Of a stretch of 64,000 nucleotides of DNA, positions 44,331-52,849 are shown in pieces. Below the pieces are notes generated by a model. It was not told the DNA's origin. It saw only the letters and a program-made list of their open reading frames with translations, and did no database searches. The DNA is from CAVZCK01 sp963798805. Its GTDB lineage: Bacteria; Pseudomonadota; Alphaproteobacteria; Rhizobiales; Rhodomicrobiaceae. The translations under genes were made by a program, and so were the position numbers. The stretch covers positions 868,001-932,000 of the forward strand of contig CAWCVC010000002.1 of the NCBI GenBank assembly GCA_963798805.1, in the 5' to 3' direction. Each line of letters starts with the position of its first letter. Positions within the stretch are counted from its first letter, which is position 1.

Positions 44331-45898
44331 CTATCTTCTTTCCGTTCTTGCTGGGCGAGGTGATCCGTCCTGTGCGGACACGTCCGGCAGGCTGATCGGC
44401 TCGAGTACGCTGTCGACGCGCTGAAGGTGGATGGTCCGGGCTCCTGGGGCGGTCATGCCCCACCATTCATGGCCCGGACGATTGCAGCCGGAAGGCAACG
44501 AGGCTGAACAGCTCGGCCTCCGGGCAGCACGAGGCGAGTGCCACACGGATGCGGCTCGCGGTCTCGACGAAACGTCCGGCGATTTTCAGCAGGCGCAGGC
44601 GAATGCTGGCGAACTCGCTTTGCCGCAAAGGATGCCAGGACGGCACGCAATCGCGCACATCGAGCATCAGCCAATAGGCGGCGGTGTGCAGAATGAGCCG
44701 CATCTGATTAGCAAGCGGCGATCGGCAGCTGGTGCGATCGGATGCGAGTTGCGCTTTATGTTGCTTGATCAGATTCTCTGCCTGTCCCCTCTCGCAGTAG
44801 AGGGTCGCATAGATGTGCTCGGCGTTGCCTTTCGCCAGCGAGGTGACGGCATAGCGGATGTCGAGCCCGCGGCGGAGCATGTCGTCCTCATGACTGGCGC
44901 TCGCCTCGATACGTGCCACAACACGGCGCTCCCTGGCCCAGGATTTTGCCGCATAGCGCGTTTCGGCGAAGCCGCGCAGAACGGCAAGTTGCTCCTCGGC
45001 GCGGCGCGTCCGGATATCATCGGCCTCCGGTTCAACCAAGCGGTCGAGCACGGTATTGCCAGCAAAGCCGAAGACATAGTCGATGCCATTGGCCTCACAC
45101 CAGCTCATAACTTCTTCTCGGCCGTAGTGACTATCGCCACGAATGGTGATGCGCGTATCGGACCAATGCCGGCGAATGCGATTGATCAGACGGCGCAGTA
45201 ATCCACGGACTTCCTTGCCTGAGGGCGTCTTGCCCGGACGCAGGATCATGGTGACCGGGCGGCCCGTCGCTGTCTCATAGATGTGGATCGGCAGAAAGCA
45301 GCGCTCGTCGTAATGGGCGTTCCATTCCGACAGTTTCTGATGACCGTGCACCACGTCGAGCGTGTCATCGATGTCCAGCACCACCGATGCCGGCGGCATC
45401 TTGTAGCTCCGGCACCAGATGTCGACGAGCGCATAGGTCAGGCGGATGATCTCCTTCAGCGTCGGCGCGTTCTCCCAGCGCGAGATGGTCGGCTGCGAGC
45501 ATAGATCATTGCCCGTGTCGGGCAGCCGCCCGCAGGCAAGCTTGAAGGCGGCATCGCAGCGCAGCCAGTCGAAGTCATTGCCATCCGCGTAGCCGCAGGC
45601 GATCGCCAACATGCGCCCTTTCAGTATGTCCTCAACTGTGTGCGTAATATGCGCCCGATCGCGCCGGTCGGCGATCAAAGCAGCGAGAGTTTGGGAGAGA
45701 GCCCGCCGACGCTCGGCAAGCGCGAGCAGCATGACGCCGCTGTCGGAGGAGAGACGACCGCCATCGAAGGCAGCTGTGACTTTCTTGCGCGACACGGCTG
45801 GATAGGGAACGGTGAGCGGGCTATCGTCGGTCATGGCGGGTGTGGCTCTGCGCTGCGGCGCGCATAGGATGGCTGCGACACCCATTTCCTACGCAAGT
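44331..45898 (-). mobile_element. IS1380-family element (ends not resolved)
   Basis: It contains a complete IS1380-type transposase and interrupts an OMP gene whose halves lie on both sides. I could not fix the terminal inverted repeats or the expected 4-bp target duplication by eye. The ends should lie within about 44300-44460 and 45836-45940, so the coordinates given are approximate. Confidence 0.7.
44467..45834 (-). CDS. IS1380-family transposase
   Basis: A 455-residue DDE transposase. The start MTDDSPLTVPYPAVSRKKVTAAFDGG and the phrase SSDSGVMLLALAERR are typical. Catalytic acidic positions are in VVLDIDDTLDVVHGHQ, IRGDSHYGREEVMSW and YCERGQAENLIKQHK (the glutamate). It is full length without stops. 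ATG 45834 is preferred over 45885 because the latter lies at or beyond the probable element end. The element reads in the same direction as the OMP gene it broke. Confidence 0.92.
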   Translation of the reverse strand: MTDDSPLTVPYPAVSRKKVTAAFDGGRLSSDSGVMLLALAERRRALSQTLAALIADRRDRAHITHTVEDILKGRMLAIACGYADGNDFDWLRCDAAFKLACGRLPDTGNDLCSQPTISRWENAPTLKEIIRLTYALVDIWCRSYKMPPASVVLDIDDTLDVVHGHQKLSEWNAHYDERCFLPIHIYETATGRPVTMILRPGKTPSGKEVRGLLRRLINRIRRHWSDTRITIRGDSHYGREEVMSWCEANGIDYVFGFAGNTVLDRLVEPEADDIRTRRAEEQLAVLRGFAETRYAAKSWARERRVVARIEASASHEDDMLRRGLDIRYAVTSLAKGNAEHIYATLYCERGQAENLIKQHKAQLASDRTSCRSPLANQMRLILHTAAYWLMLDVRDCVPSWHPLRQSEFASIRLRLLKIAGRFVETASRIRVALASCCPEAELFSLVAFRLQSSGP

Positions 45899-46489
45899 TC
45901 AATGCCTTGCGCCACATTCGCCAGCGCAATTTCTAACTGCGGCTGAATAAGATCGGATAGTGATGGTCGAGGTTTCATGAGCCCAGGCCAAGCCACCCTT
46001 CGCATAGAGCAGGGTGCGGCCGTGGTCGCGGAGCGCATAAGCGAGTCTGCCCGTCAGTGAGCCGAGGGCATCGATATCAGCGCGGCAGTTGGTTGATGGC
46101 ACGCTGCCGGAATAGGCAAGGCAGGTGTTGGTCCCGTCCAGATTCGCCACGCTCGCATCGCCTTCGACGCCGAGAATCCACGAGGCATCGAGCTGATAGT
46201 TGTAGCCGATCTGGCCGCCGCCGATCGGTCCGGGCGTGTTGACGCTGTCGCCAAAAATCGAATGCTCGCCATGGACTTCGGAGAATTTCATGTCTCCCCA
46301 CGCTGCGCCCATGTGGACGCCAGCATAAAGGCCGTTCCATCGAATACCTGGCAATTGAGGAAGTTCATCTTTCAGGCTGCCGCCCGCAGATGGCAGGTCG
46401 GCCGCATCCGCGCACAAGCCAAGTCCCGCACCGGCGAAGAGACAGAGTCCCGCCGCTGCCAGCCTATACATTTCCATGGTGTCCCCCAA
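45899..46489 (-). pseudogene. Outer-membrane protein, N-terminal part (gene split by IS1380-type element)
   Basis: It encodes a signal peptide (MYRLAAAGLCLFAGAGLGLCADAAD) and the first strands of an Omp25/Omp31-type barrel: GIRWNGLYAGVHMGAAWGDM, GGGQIGYNYQLDASWILGVEGD, LGSLTGRLAYAL, LLYAKGGLAWAHE. After about SYSA the sequence stops looking like an OMP and ends at a stop 45899-45901, the effect of the insertion. Together with 43109-44330 it would give a two-barrel OMP of about 570-600 residues. Confidence 0.78.
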
Positions 46490-46891
46490 CCCGAACTGCC
46501 CATGCCTCCCTTGGGCATGGGATTATCTTGTTAGGGAGAAACTATCGGAGCGGCGATACGGCGAATATCGATCAAAAGCTGTCTATATCGATCTTGCCAA
46601 CCGGCGGTTGAGGTAGATGCTTTGCTAACGCCAAGAAATTTGAAAAAAGAAATGCGTTACCAAATAGATGCAGCGCAATCCGGCAACTCCGGCCTTGTTA
46701 TTATCGCGAATATTCTCAACCAGACCTTTTAGGCGGGCAAAAGGCAAAAACACTTGCTTCATCAGGAAGAAACAGCTTTGTTTTGATCTCGCTGCGTATG
46801 GGCCCCCGCCCATCCGGCAACGATCGCCGAAATCGCCGGGTCGGGCGGGCGCTTGAGTGCCGGTCTCCCAGTGGTTTGCAATAGCCAGCAA
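46490..46891. other. Non-coding stretch between OMP remnant and eno
   Basis: 402 bp without a convincing gene. The part nearest the OMP start should hold its promoter; GGGATTATCTTGTTAGGG lies ~30 bp upstream. The rest is lower in GC with mixed short frames. I see no strong terminator for eno. Confidence 0.45.
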
Positions 46892-48176
46892 CTAACCAAG
46901 CCGTCCCGGCAACACACTCCGTCCTGCATAGACTGCCACGCTATCCAGCTCTTCCTCGATCCGCAGGAGCTGGTTATACTTCGCCAGCCGGTCCGAGCGC
47001 GACAGCGAGCCGGTCTTGATCTGGCCGGCATTGGTGGCGACGGCGAGATCGGCGATGGTCGAAATCCTCGGTTTCGCCCGAGCGGTGCGAGATGATGGCC
47101 TTGTAGCGCGCGCGCTGAGCCATGCTCACGGCGTCGAGCGTCTCGCTCAGCGTGCCGATCTGATTGACCTTGACGAGGATCGCATTGGCTGCGCCGCGCT
47201 CGATGCCCTCTCGCAGCCGCGTGACATTGGTAACGAAGAGATCATCGCCGACGATCTGAACCTTGGCGCCGAGCTTCGCCGTGAGCGCCTGCCAGCCCTC
47301 CCAGTCGTCCTCCGCCATGCCGTCCTCGATGGAGACGATCGGGTAGCGCGAGGTGAGGTCGGCGTAAATCTCCACCATGCCGGCCGAGTCGACCACCCTG
47401 CCCTCGCCTTCGAGATGATATTTGCCGTCGCGATAAAATTCGGTCGAGGCCGGATCCAGCGCGAGGAAGACGTGCTCGCCGAGCTTGTAGCCGGCCTTTT
47501 CGACGGCGCGCGCGACGAAGCCGAGAGCCTCGTCGGCCGATTTGAGGTTCGGCGCGAAACCGCCCTCGTCGCCGACATTGGTGTTGTGGCCGCCATCCTT
47601 CAGCAGCTTCTTGAGATTGTGAAAAATCTCTGAACCCATACGCAGTCCGTCAGAAAAACTCTGGGCGCCGGCCGGCATAATCATGAATTCCTGGAAGTCG
47701 AGCGCATTGTCGGCATGGGCGCCGCCATTGAGGATGTTCATCTGAGGGACCGGCAGCACGCGGGCGTTGACGCCGCCTAGATAGTGGTAGAGCGGCAGGC
47801 CGGAGGCTTCGGCCGCGGCCTTGGCCACTGCGAGGGAGACGCCGAGAATGGCGTTCGCCCCGAGCCGGCCCTTGTTCTTGGTGCCGTCGAGCATGATCAG
47901 CGTCTCGTCGATATGGCGCTGCTCTTCGGCTTCGAAACCCTGGAGAGCGTCGAAAATCTCTCCATTGACGGCTTCGAGCGCCTCCTGAACCCCCTTGCCC
48001 ATCCAGGCCGTTCCGCCGTCGCGCAGCTCATGCGCCTCGTAAGCGCCGGTCGAGGCGCCCGACGGCACGCCGGCGCGGCCGAGAGTGCCGTCATCGAGGA
48101 TCACATCGACCTCGACCGTGGGATTGCCGCGGCTGTCGAGAATCTGTCGGCCGATAATGTCTGCGATTGCCGTCAT
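46892..48176 (-). CDS. eno: Enolase, with apparent one-base frameshift near the 3' end
   Basis: Enolase interconverts 2-phosphoglycerate and phosphoenolpyruvate. Signature parts are intact: RGNPTVEVDVIL, GVPSGASTGAYEA, VGDEGGFAPNL, VSIEDGMAEDDWEGW, VGDDLFVTN, ILVKVNQIGTLSE and SHRSGETED. After SHRSGETED the frame slips. The minus strand reads GAGGATTTCGACC where GAGGATTCGACC would continue in frame (extra T at 47062-47064). As it stands the frame stops at 46974 with a foreign tail. With the extra base removed it continues STIADLAVATNAGQIKTGS… to a stop at 46892, giving a normal ~427-residue enolase. The catalytic lysine of GQIKTG is lost in the uncorrected frame. A sequencing error is the simplest explanation; otherwise this copy is dead. 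Confidence 0.85.
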
Positions 48177-48273
48177 GGTGACGTCCTCTTATCTAAGCTT
48201 GAGTTCTTGCGCCGGGTTATAGAAGGACTCGGGAGCGCCTTGAAGGCCTTTTCGATCATGAAGGAACAGAGTT

Positions 48274-48996
48274 ATGACGGCGGCTAGCACATCGAGCGCG
48301 CTGGTGCTGTTTTCCGGCGGGCAGGATTCCACCGTCTGCTTGGTGTGGGCGCTCGCCCGCTATGCCCATGTCGAAACTCTCGGCTTCAGCTATGGTCAGC
48401 GGCACGACGCCGAGCTGAAGGCGCGCCAGGCCGTCTTCGCCGCACTGGCTCGCGATTTTCCGGAATGGTCGGCCAAGCGCGGTGAGGATCACCCTATCGA
48501 CATGCCCGAGCTGGGCCGGATCAGCGAGACGGCCCTGACGCGCGATGCCGAGATCAGGCTGGGCGAGAACGGATTACCCAACACCTTCGTTCCCGGTCGC
48601 AACATCCTGTTCTTTACCTATGCGGCGGCGGTCGGCTACCGGCGCGGCATCATGCACCTTGTCGGCGGCATGTGCGAAACCGATTATTCCGGCTATCCCG
48701 ACTGCCGCAACGAGACGCTGATCTCGCTCGGCCACACCTTGCAACTCGGGACCGAGGCGCCATTTCGGATCGAAACGCCGCTGATGTGGCGCGACAAGGC
48801 CGAGACCTGGGCGCTGGCCGAAGCGCTCGGCGGGGCAAAGCTCGTCGATCTGATCGTCGAGCACACTCATACCTGCTATCACAGCGTACGCGACAGGCAT
48901 CATGACTGGGGCTATGGCTGCGGCGAATGCCCGGCTTGCCAGTTGCGCGCGGCCGGCTATTGGAAATGGCGCGGGCAGCCCGTCGAGGCGCATTAG
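48274..48996 (+). CDS. queC: 7-cyano-7-deazaguanine (preQ0) synthase
   Basis: A 240-residue ATP-dependent enzyme that converts 7-carboxy-7-deazaguanine to preQ0 in queuosine synthesis. Adenine-nucleotide loop LFSGGQDSTVCLVWAL; TFVPGRNILFFTYAA; the zinc cysteines are in THTCYHS and GYGCGECPACQLRA. It starts the operon queC-X-queE-queD-queF. The gap to divergent eno is 97 bp. I see no preQ1 riboswitch-like element there. Confidence 0.95.
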   Translation: MTAASTSSALVLFSGGQDSTVCLVWALARYAHVETLGFSYGQRHDAELKARQAVFAALARDFPEWSAKRGEDHPIDMPELGRISETALTRDAEIRLGENGLPNTFVPGRNILFFTYAAAVGYRRGIMHLVGGMCETDYSGYPDCRNETLISLGHTLQLGTEAPFRIETPLMWRDKAETWALAEALGGAKLVDLIVEHTHTCYHSVRDRHHDWGYGCGECPACQLRAAGYWKWRGQPVEAH

Positions 48997-49015
48997 AACG
49001 GCTGCGGGGGCGGGA

Positions 49016-49360
49016 ATGGCGGAACAGTCGATTATCGTTATGTTTTATGATTTCGCCGGAAAATTTTGGGCCGAGGACTTCGAGCCGCTCGAACCGCTGC
49101 ACAATCTGGAGGATGAGTTGCGCGCCTCGCTCGAGGGCAAAGGCGTCGGAGAGCTGGACGGCCATGAGATCGCGATGGATGGCAGCGACGGCTTTCTGTT
49201 TCTATATGGTCCGGATGCGGACGCGCTCTACACCGTGATCGAGCCGGTGTTAAGGGCCTCTAAAGTCACGCAAGGCGGAAACGCAACGCTGCGATACGGC
49301 TCACATGGCGAGCACAACGTTCTCGAAAAATACATCGAGATCAAACCGCACGTGCATTAG
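49016..49360 (+). CDS. Unknown 114-residue protein in the queuosine operon
   Basis: A 114-residue acidic protein starting MAEQSIIVMFYDFAGKFW. It is rich in Glu/Asp and Leu and has ELDGHEIAMDGSDGFLFLYGPDADALYTVIEPVL in its middle. It has no signal peptide, membrane segment or cysteine. It lies 19 bp after queC and 1 bp before queE, so it is almost certainly cotranscribed and probably translationally coupled. I do not recognise the family with certainty; similar small alpha/beta proteins of unknown function exist. Its place suggests either a link to 7-deazaguanine synthesis or a simple passenger. Confidence 0.75.
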   Translation: MAEQSIIVMFYDFAGKFWAEDFEPLEPLHNLEDELRASLEGKGVGELDGHEIAMDGSDGFLFLYGPDADALYTVIEPVLRASKVTQGGNATLRYGSHGEHNVLEKYIEIKPHVH

Positions 49361-49361
49361 C

Positions 49362-50006
49362 ATGTATTCGGTCAAGGAAATCTTCTACACGCTCCAGGGA
49401 GAAGGCGCGCGCAGCGGACGCGCAGCGGTTTTCCTGCGCTTTGCGGGCTGTAATCTGTGGTCGGGCCGCGAGCAGGACCGGGCGGTCGCCCTCTGCCGCT
49501 TCTGCGACACAGATTTCGTCGGCACTGACGGACCCGGCGGCGGCAAATTCGCGGATGCCGATGCGCTTGCCGTTGGGGTGGCAAGCCGTTGGCCCGAGGC
49601 ATATCCCGGCGGTTCGGGTGCGAAGCCCTATGTGGTGTGCACCGGCGGCGAGCCGCTGCTGCAACTCGATGCGCCGCTCATCGAGGCGCTCCATGCCCGT
49701 AGCTTCGAGATCGCCATCGAAACCAACGGCACCATCGCCGCACCGCCCGGCATCGATTGGATCTGCGTCAGCCCGAAAGGGCGCGCGCCGCTCGTCCAGC
49801 GCCGCGGTCATGAGCTGAAATTCGTCTTTCCGCAGGGGGAGGCCGATCCCTTGGAATTCGAAGCGCTTGATTTCGAGCACTTTTTCATCCAGCCGATGGA
49901 TGGGCCGCGGCTGAAGGAGGCCGTCGCCGAAAGCGCCGCATTCTGCATGGCGCATCCGCGCTGGCGTTTATCTTTGCAAATGCATAAACTTGCTGGCATT
50001 CCCTAA
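49362..50006 (+). CDS. queE: 7-carboxy-7-deazaguanine synthase
   Basis: A 214-residue radical-SAM enzyme that contracts 6-carboxy-tetrahydropterin to 7-carboxy-7-deazaguanine. It starts MYSVKEIFYTLQGEGARSG. The cluster cysteines are in FAGCNLW…ALCRFCDTDF, with the long CX14CX2C spacing known for QueE. CTGGEPLLQLD follows the SAM site. ATG at 49362 starts 1 bp after the stop of the preceding gene. Confidence 0.94.
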   Translation: MYSVKEIFYTLQGEGARSGRAAVFLRFAGCNLWSGREQDRAVALCRFCDTDFVGTDGPGGGKFADADALAVGVASRWPEAYPGGSGAKPYVVCTGGEPLLQLDAPLIEALHARSFEIAIETNGTIAAPPGIDWICVSPKGRAPLVQRRGHELKFVFPQGEADPLEFEALDFEHFFIQPMDGPRLKEAVAESAAFCMAHPRWRLSLQMHKLAGIP

Positions 50007-50072
50007 AGCGGATACCACATTTGCGGCTTGACAGGACGCGCCACCGGCGCGCCGCGAGCCCCGTTTCAACCG

Positions 50073-50441
50073 ATGCTGATCTATAAAGAGTTCACATTCG
50101 AAGCCGCGCATTTTCTCCCCTCAGCGCCGCCGGGACATCCGAATGCGCGCATTCACGGCCATTCCTTTCATGTGCGCGTGAGCGTCGAAGGCGAGCCCGA
50201 GCCGGAAACCGGGCTAATCTTTCATTTCGACGATCTGGCCGCCGCAATCGAGGAGACGCGCCAGGCGCTCGACCACCAGTTCCTCAACGAGGTCGACGGC
50301 ATCGGTGCGCCGACGCTTGAAAATATCACAGTTTGGATCTGGAATCGCCTGGCGCCGAAGGTTCCCGGCCTTTCCGAGGTTCACATTTCCCGGCCCTCAT
50401 GCCATGAAGGATGTATTTACCGGGGGCGGAAAAACGTATGA
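50073..50441 (+). CDS. queD: QueD-like 6-carboxytetrahydropterin synthase lacking the usual cysteine
   Basis: A 122-residue T-fold enzyme. QueD turns dihydroneopterin triphosphate into 6-carboxy-tetrahydropterin. Zinc histidines are in FEAAHFLP and IHGHSFHV; the catalytic Asp-His pair is in LDHQFLNEV. In E. coli QueD the stretch GHKCGRLHGH holds the catalytic Cys27; here it reads GHPNARIHGH, so Asn replaces it. The C-terminal SCHEGCIYRG is conserved. ATG 50073 is chosen for family length; an earlier in-frame ATG at 50028 adds 15 residues. It overlaps queF (ATGA). Confidence 0.88.
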   Translation: MLIYKEFTFEAAHFLPSAPPGHPNARIHGHSFHVRVSVEGEPEPETGLIFHFDDLAAAIEETRQALDHQFLNEVDGIGAPTLENITVWIWNRLAPKVPGLSEVHISRPSCHEGCIYRGRKNV

Positions 50442-50917
50442 GTGAACGGGCAGGACAGGGAGGCGAGACCGTGGGCGTCACGCAGCTCGGCCGCGCTGTG
50501 CCGCTTCCGGCCTCGCCGACCGAGGCGCGGCTCGACCGCGTTGCCAACCCGCATCCCGGTACGGACTATCTCATCCGCTTCACCTGCCCGGAATTCACCT
50601 CGCTCTGCCCGATCACTGGACAGCCGGATTTTGCACATCTGGTGATCGATTATGTACCCGATGCGTACATCGTCAAGTCGAAGTCGCTGAAGCTCTATCT
50701 CGGCGCCTTCCGCAATCATGGTACTTTTCACGAGGCCTGCACGCTTGAGATCGCCAAGCGCCTAACCGAATTCCTCGCGCCCCATTGGCTGCGCATCGGC
50801 GGCTATTGGTATCCGCGCGGCGGCATGCCGATCGACGTGTTCTGGCAGACCGGCGCGCCGCCGGAGGGACTCTGGCTTCCCGATCAGGGCGTCCAGCCCT
50901 ATCGCGGACGCGGCTGA
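50438..50917 (+). CDS. queF: NADPH-dependent preQ0 reductase
   Basis: A 159-residue type-I (short) QueF of the T-fold family that reduces the nitrile of preQ0 to preQ1. The catalytic cysteine is in TSLCPITGQPDFAHL, the QueF signature is KSLKLYLGAFRNHGTFHEACT with the substrate-binding Glu, and YPRGGMPIDVFW closes the fold. The start ATG overlaps the queD stop by four bases. Confidence 0.95.
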   Translation: MSERAGQGGETVGVTQLGRAVPLPASPTEARLDRVANPHPGTDYLIRFTCPEFTSLCPITGQPDFAHLVIDYVPDAYIVKSKSLKLYLGAFRNHGTFHEACTLEIAKRLTEFLAPHWLRIGGYWYPRGGMPIDVFWQTGAPPEGLWLPDQGVQPYRGRG

Positions 50918-50925
50918 GGGCGGCG

Positions 50926-51909
50926 ATGAAGACCCTCATCATCACCAATGGCGATATTGGCGCGGCGAAGATGCGCGAAGCGCGGATCAATGGCGAGATT
51001 CTGTGCTGGCGCGATATCCTGCACGAGGGCCCGGTGCCGGTAACGAACAGCTTGCGCGAGCTGTCGGCGATCCGCGTCGATTATCTGGCAAGCGGCGGCT
51101 GGGGCGACCCCGACGAGATCTTCGCCGCCTTCGCCGAGCGCGACGCCACCATGCGCCATCTCTCCGACTATGCCGAGATCACGCTCTGGTTCGAGCATGA
51201 TCTCTATGACCAGCTTCAGCTTTTGCAGATCCTGGACCTGCTAAGCCGCGAGCCGGAACTGCATTCGCGCATCTCCCTCATTCAGGCCGGCAGCTTCATC
51301 GGCAAGGAGACGCCATCGCGCCTGCGGATGCATCTGAAGCTCAAGCAACCGGTCTCCGATCCCCAATACGGCCTTGCACAGGCGGCCTGGGGGGCGTTCC
51401 GCAATCCGGCACCGTCGAGTTGGGCCGCGCTTCTCCATTACGATACCGCCGCCCTCCCCTTCCTGCGCCCGGCGATCCTGCGGCACATGGAGGAATATCC
51501 GGCGCCCGCGACCGGCCTCACCCGTACCGAGGCCTTCATCCTGGAGATGATCTATACCGGCAATGCGACGCCGCTCACCCTCTTCCATCTGTTCGAGGAG
51601 AGCGAGGAAGCGGCTTTCATGGGCGACTGGAGCTTCTGGCGGATTCTCGACGCGCTGGCCCAGGGCGCTGCGCCGTTCATCACCGGCCTCGCCTTCCCGG
51701 CCTTCTCGCCCGCTTTCGACGACGAGCAGCGCGCGGCCTATCTCAGCAGTGAGCTGAAACTGACCGGCCTCGGCGTCACCGCCATGACCGGCAAAAAGGA
51801 CGCCATCGAGTTCCGCCGCCTCGACCGCTGGATGGGCGGCGTGCATCTGACCAATAAGAGCTGCTGGCGGTGGGATGCGGGGGCGAGGATGCTGGTGGCG
51901 CCCCCATAG
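50926..51909 (+). CDS. DUF1835 domain protein
   Basis: A 327-residue cytosolic protein. The N-terminal part KTLIITNGDIGAAKMREA…ILCWRDILHEGPVP is the DUF1835 signature; the C-terminal ~100 residues fit the partner domain DUF3658-like (MTGKKDAIEFRRLDRWMGGVHL). ATG 50926 follows queF by 8 bp, so it is probably the last gene of the que operon. No biochemical role is known for the family, and a link with queuosine is only suggested by position. Confidence 0.83.
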   Translation: MKTLIITNGDIGAAKMREARINGEILCWRDILHEGPVPVTNSLRELSAIRVDYLASGGWGDPDEIFAAFAERDATMRHLSDYAEITLWFEHDLYDQLQLLQILDLLSREPELHSRISLIQAGSFIGKETPSRLRMHLKLKQPVSDPQYGLAQAAWGAFRNPAPSSWAALLHYDTAALPFLRPAILRHMEEYPAPATGLTRTEAFILEMIYTGNATPLTLFHLFEESEEAAFMGDWSFWRILDALAQGAAPFITGLAFPAFSPAFDDEQRAAYLSSELKLTGLGVTAMTGKKDAIEFRRLDRWMGGVHLTNKSCWRWDAGARMLVAPP

Positions 51910-51957
51910 CCAACGGTCAACCGTGACGGCCCCCCGCCTTGAATTCCGGCAGTACCC

Positions 51958-52740
51958 TCACTGTGCCCGAATTGCTTCTTGCAGGCGGTCCCAATTTCGA
52001 TAGAGCGCAACGACAAACAACGTCGCTGTGCTCGCCTCGCCAATAAAGGGAATGCCGCTCAGTAACATCGCACTGAATAGACTGCGAATGAGGGATTTGG
52101 CTCCGGCCCTGCCAAACTTCCGCTCCAGAAACTTTTCCGATCCGGTCCCGACGAGTTCGACCGGCAAACGGGCAAGACGCGAAGCGGCGGTCAAATACGA
52201 CCCGTCGCGGTAGGCGTCGACGGCGCCCTGGTAAGAGTTCTTAACCGGACCATAATTCTGAAACAGGAAAACGACGACATCGCTGAAATCTTCCAAGCCA
52301 AGGGTTTGGATCGCAATATCGGTGATGACGTCCCCCAGCTTGTCGCCGCTTGAGCCCCCTTCAGTCGCCATTTCGGCCAGAGGCGGCGCGGAAGCGGGCG
52401 CTGATGGAAGCGGTCCGGCGGGAACGAGTCTCGCCAGCGATTTGTAATGGGGGTCCAAATGCGCAGCCAACCGCTCGCCCGGGGCGTTTCGCACGGCAGT
52501 CGTCAACTGGCTTCGCCATTCCCCAACGCGGCTGATGTACTCCCTGAGCCTGCTATCAGCCTCGACATCCGGTGCCGCCGGCTGATCTTTCGTCAGCTCG
52601 AAGCGACGCCGGAATGCCGATAGAGTGCTGTTCAAAGCCGACGCCGCGTGAGCGACGGACCAATCACCGGCGGCCGAACGACGAGAGAGAACAAGCAGGG
52701 GCAATGTGAATAGGGCTGAAAGGAGCTGACGCCTTTGCAT
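51958..52740 (-). CDS. Secreted or membrane-anchored protein of unknown function
   Basis: A 260-residue protein starting MQRRQLLSALFTLPLLVLSRRSAAG, a signal peptide with a basic start and an RR just before the hydrophobic core. A helical domain (residues ~30-110) comes next, then GDVITDIAIQTLGLEDFSDVVVFLFQNYG, and a C-terminal half with YQGAVDAYRDGSYLTAASRLARLPVEL and a hydrophobic LIRSLFSAMLLSGIPFIGEAS. No family is recognised. It is convergent with the que operon and shares strand with the metallopeptidase gene, with a 109-bp gap. ATG 52740 is the only start giving a signal peptide at the N terminus. Confidence 0.65.
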   Translation of the reverse strand: MQRRQLLSALFTLPLLVLSRRSAAGDWSVAHAASALNSTLSAFRRRFELTKDQPAAPDVEADSRLREYISRVGEWRSQLTTAVRNAPGERLAAHLDPHYKSLARLVPAGPLPSAPASAPPLAEMATEGGSSGDKLGDVITDIAIQTLGLEDFSDVVVFLFQNYGPVKNSYQGAVDAYRDGSYLTAASRLARLPVELVGTGSEKFLERKFGRAGAKSLIRSLFSAMLLSGIPFIGEASTATLFVVALYRNWDRLQEAIRAQ

Positions 52741-52849
52741 GATCGCACTTGAGCCGGAAAAAACCCTTGATTCTCGCAAGCGGGCGGCTTGGCGTAAAGC
52801 CAGCGACTTTACGGATGCGAGCCGCCGGTTCTGAGTAGGAGACCGCGCA

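Noticed and set aside
44331..44546. 71-codon frame at the end of the IS1380 element
   Set aside because: It overlaps the transposase 3' end out of frame and has no conserved features.
48177..48273. preQ1 riboswitch in front of queC
   Set aside because: No H-type pseudoknot pattern or A-rich tail followed by a sequestered ribosome-binding site is visible in the 97-bp gap.
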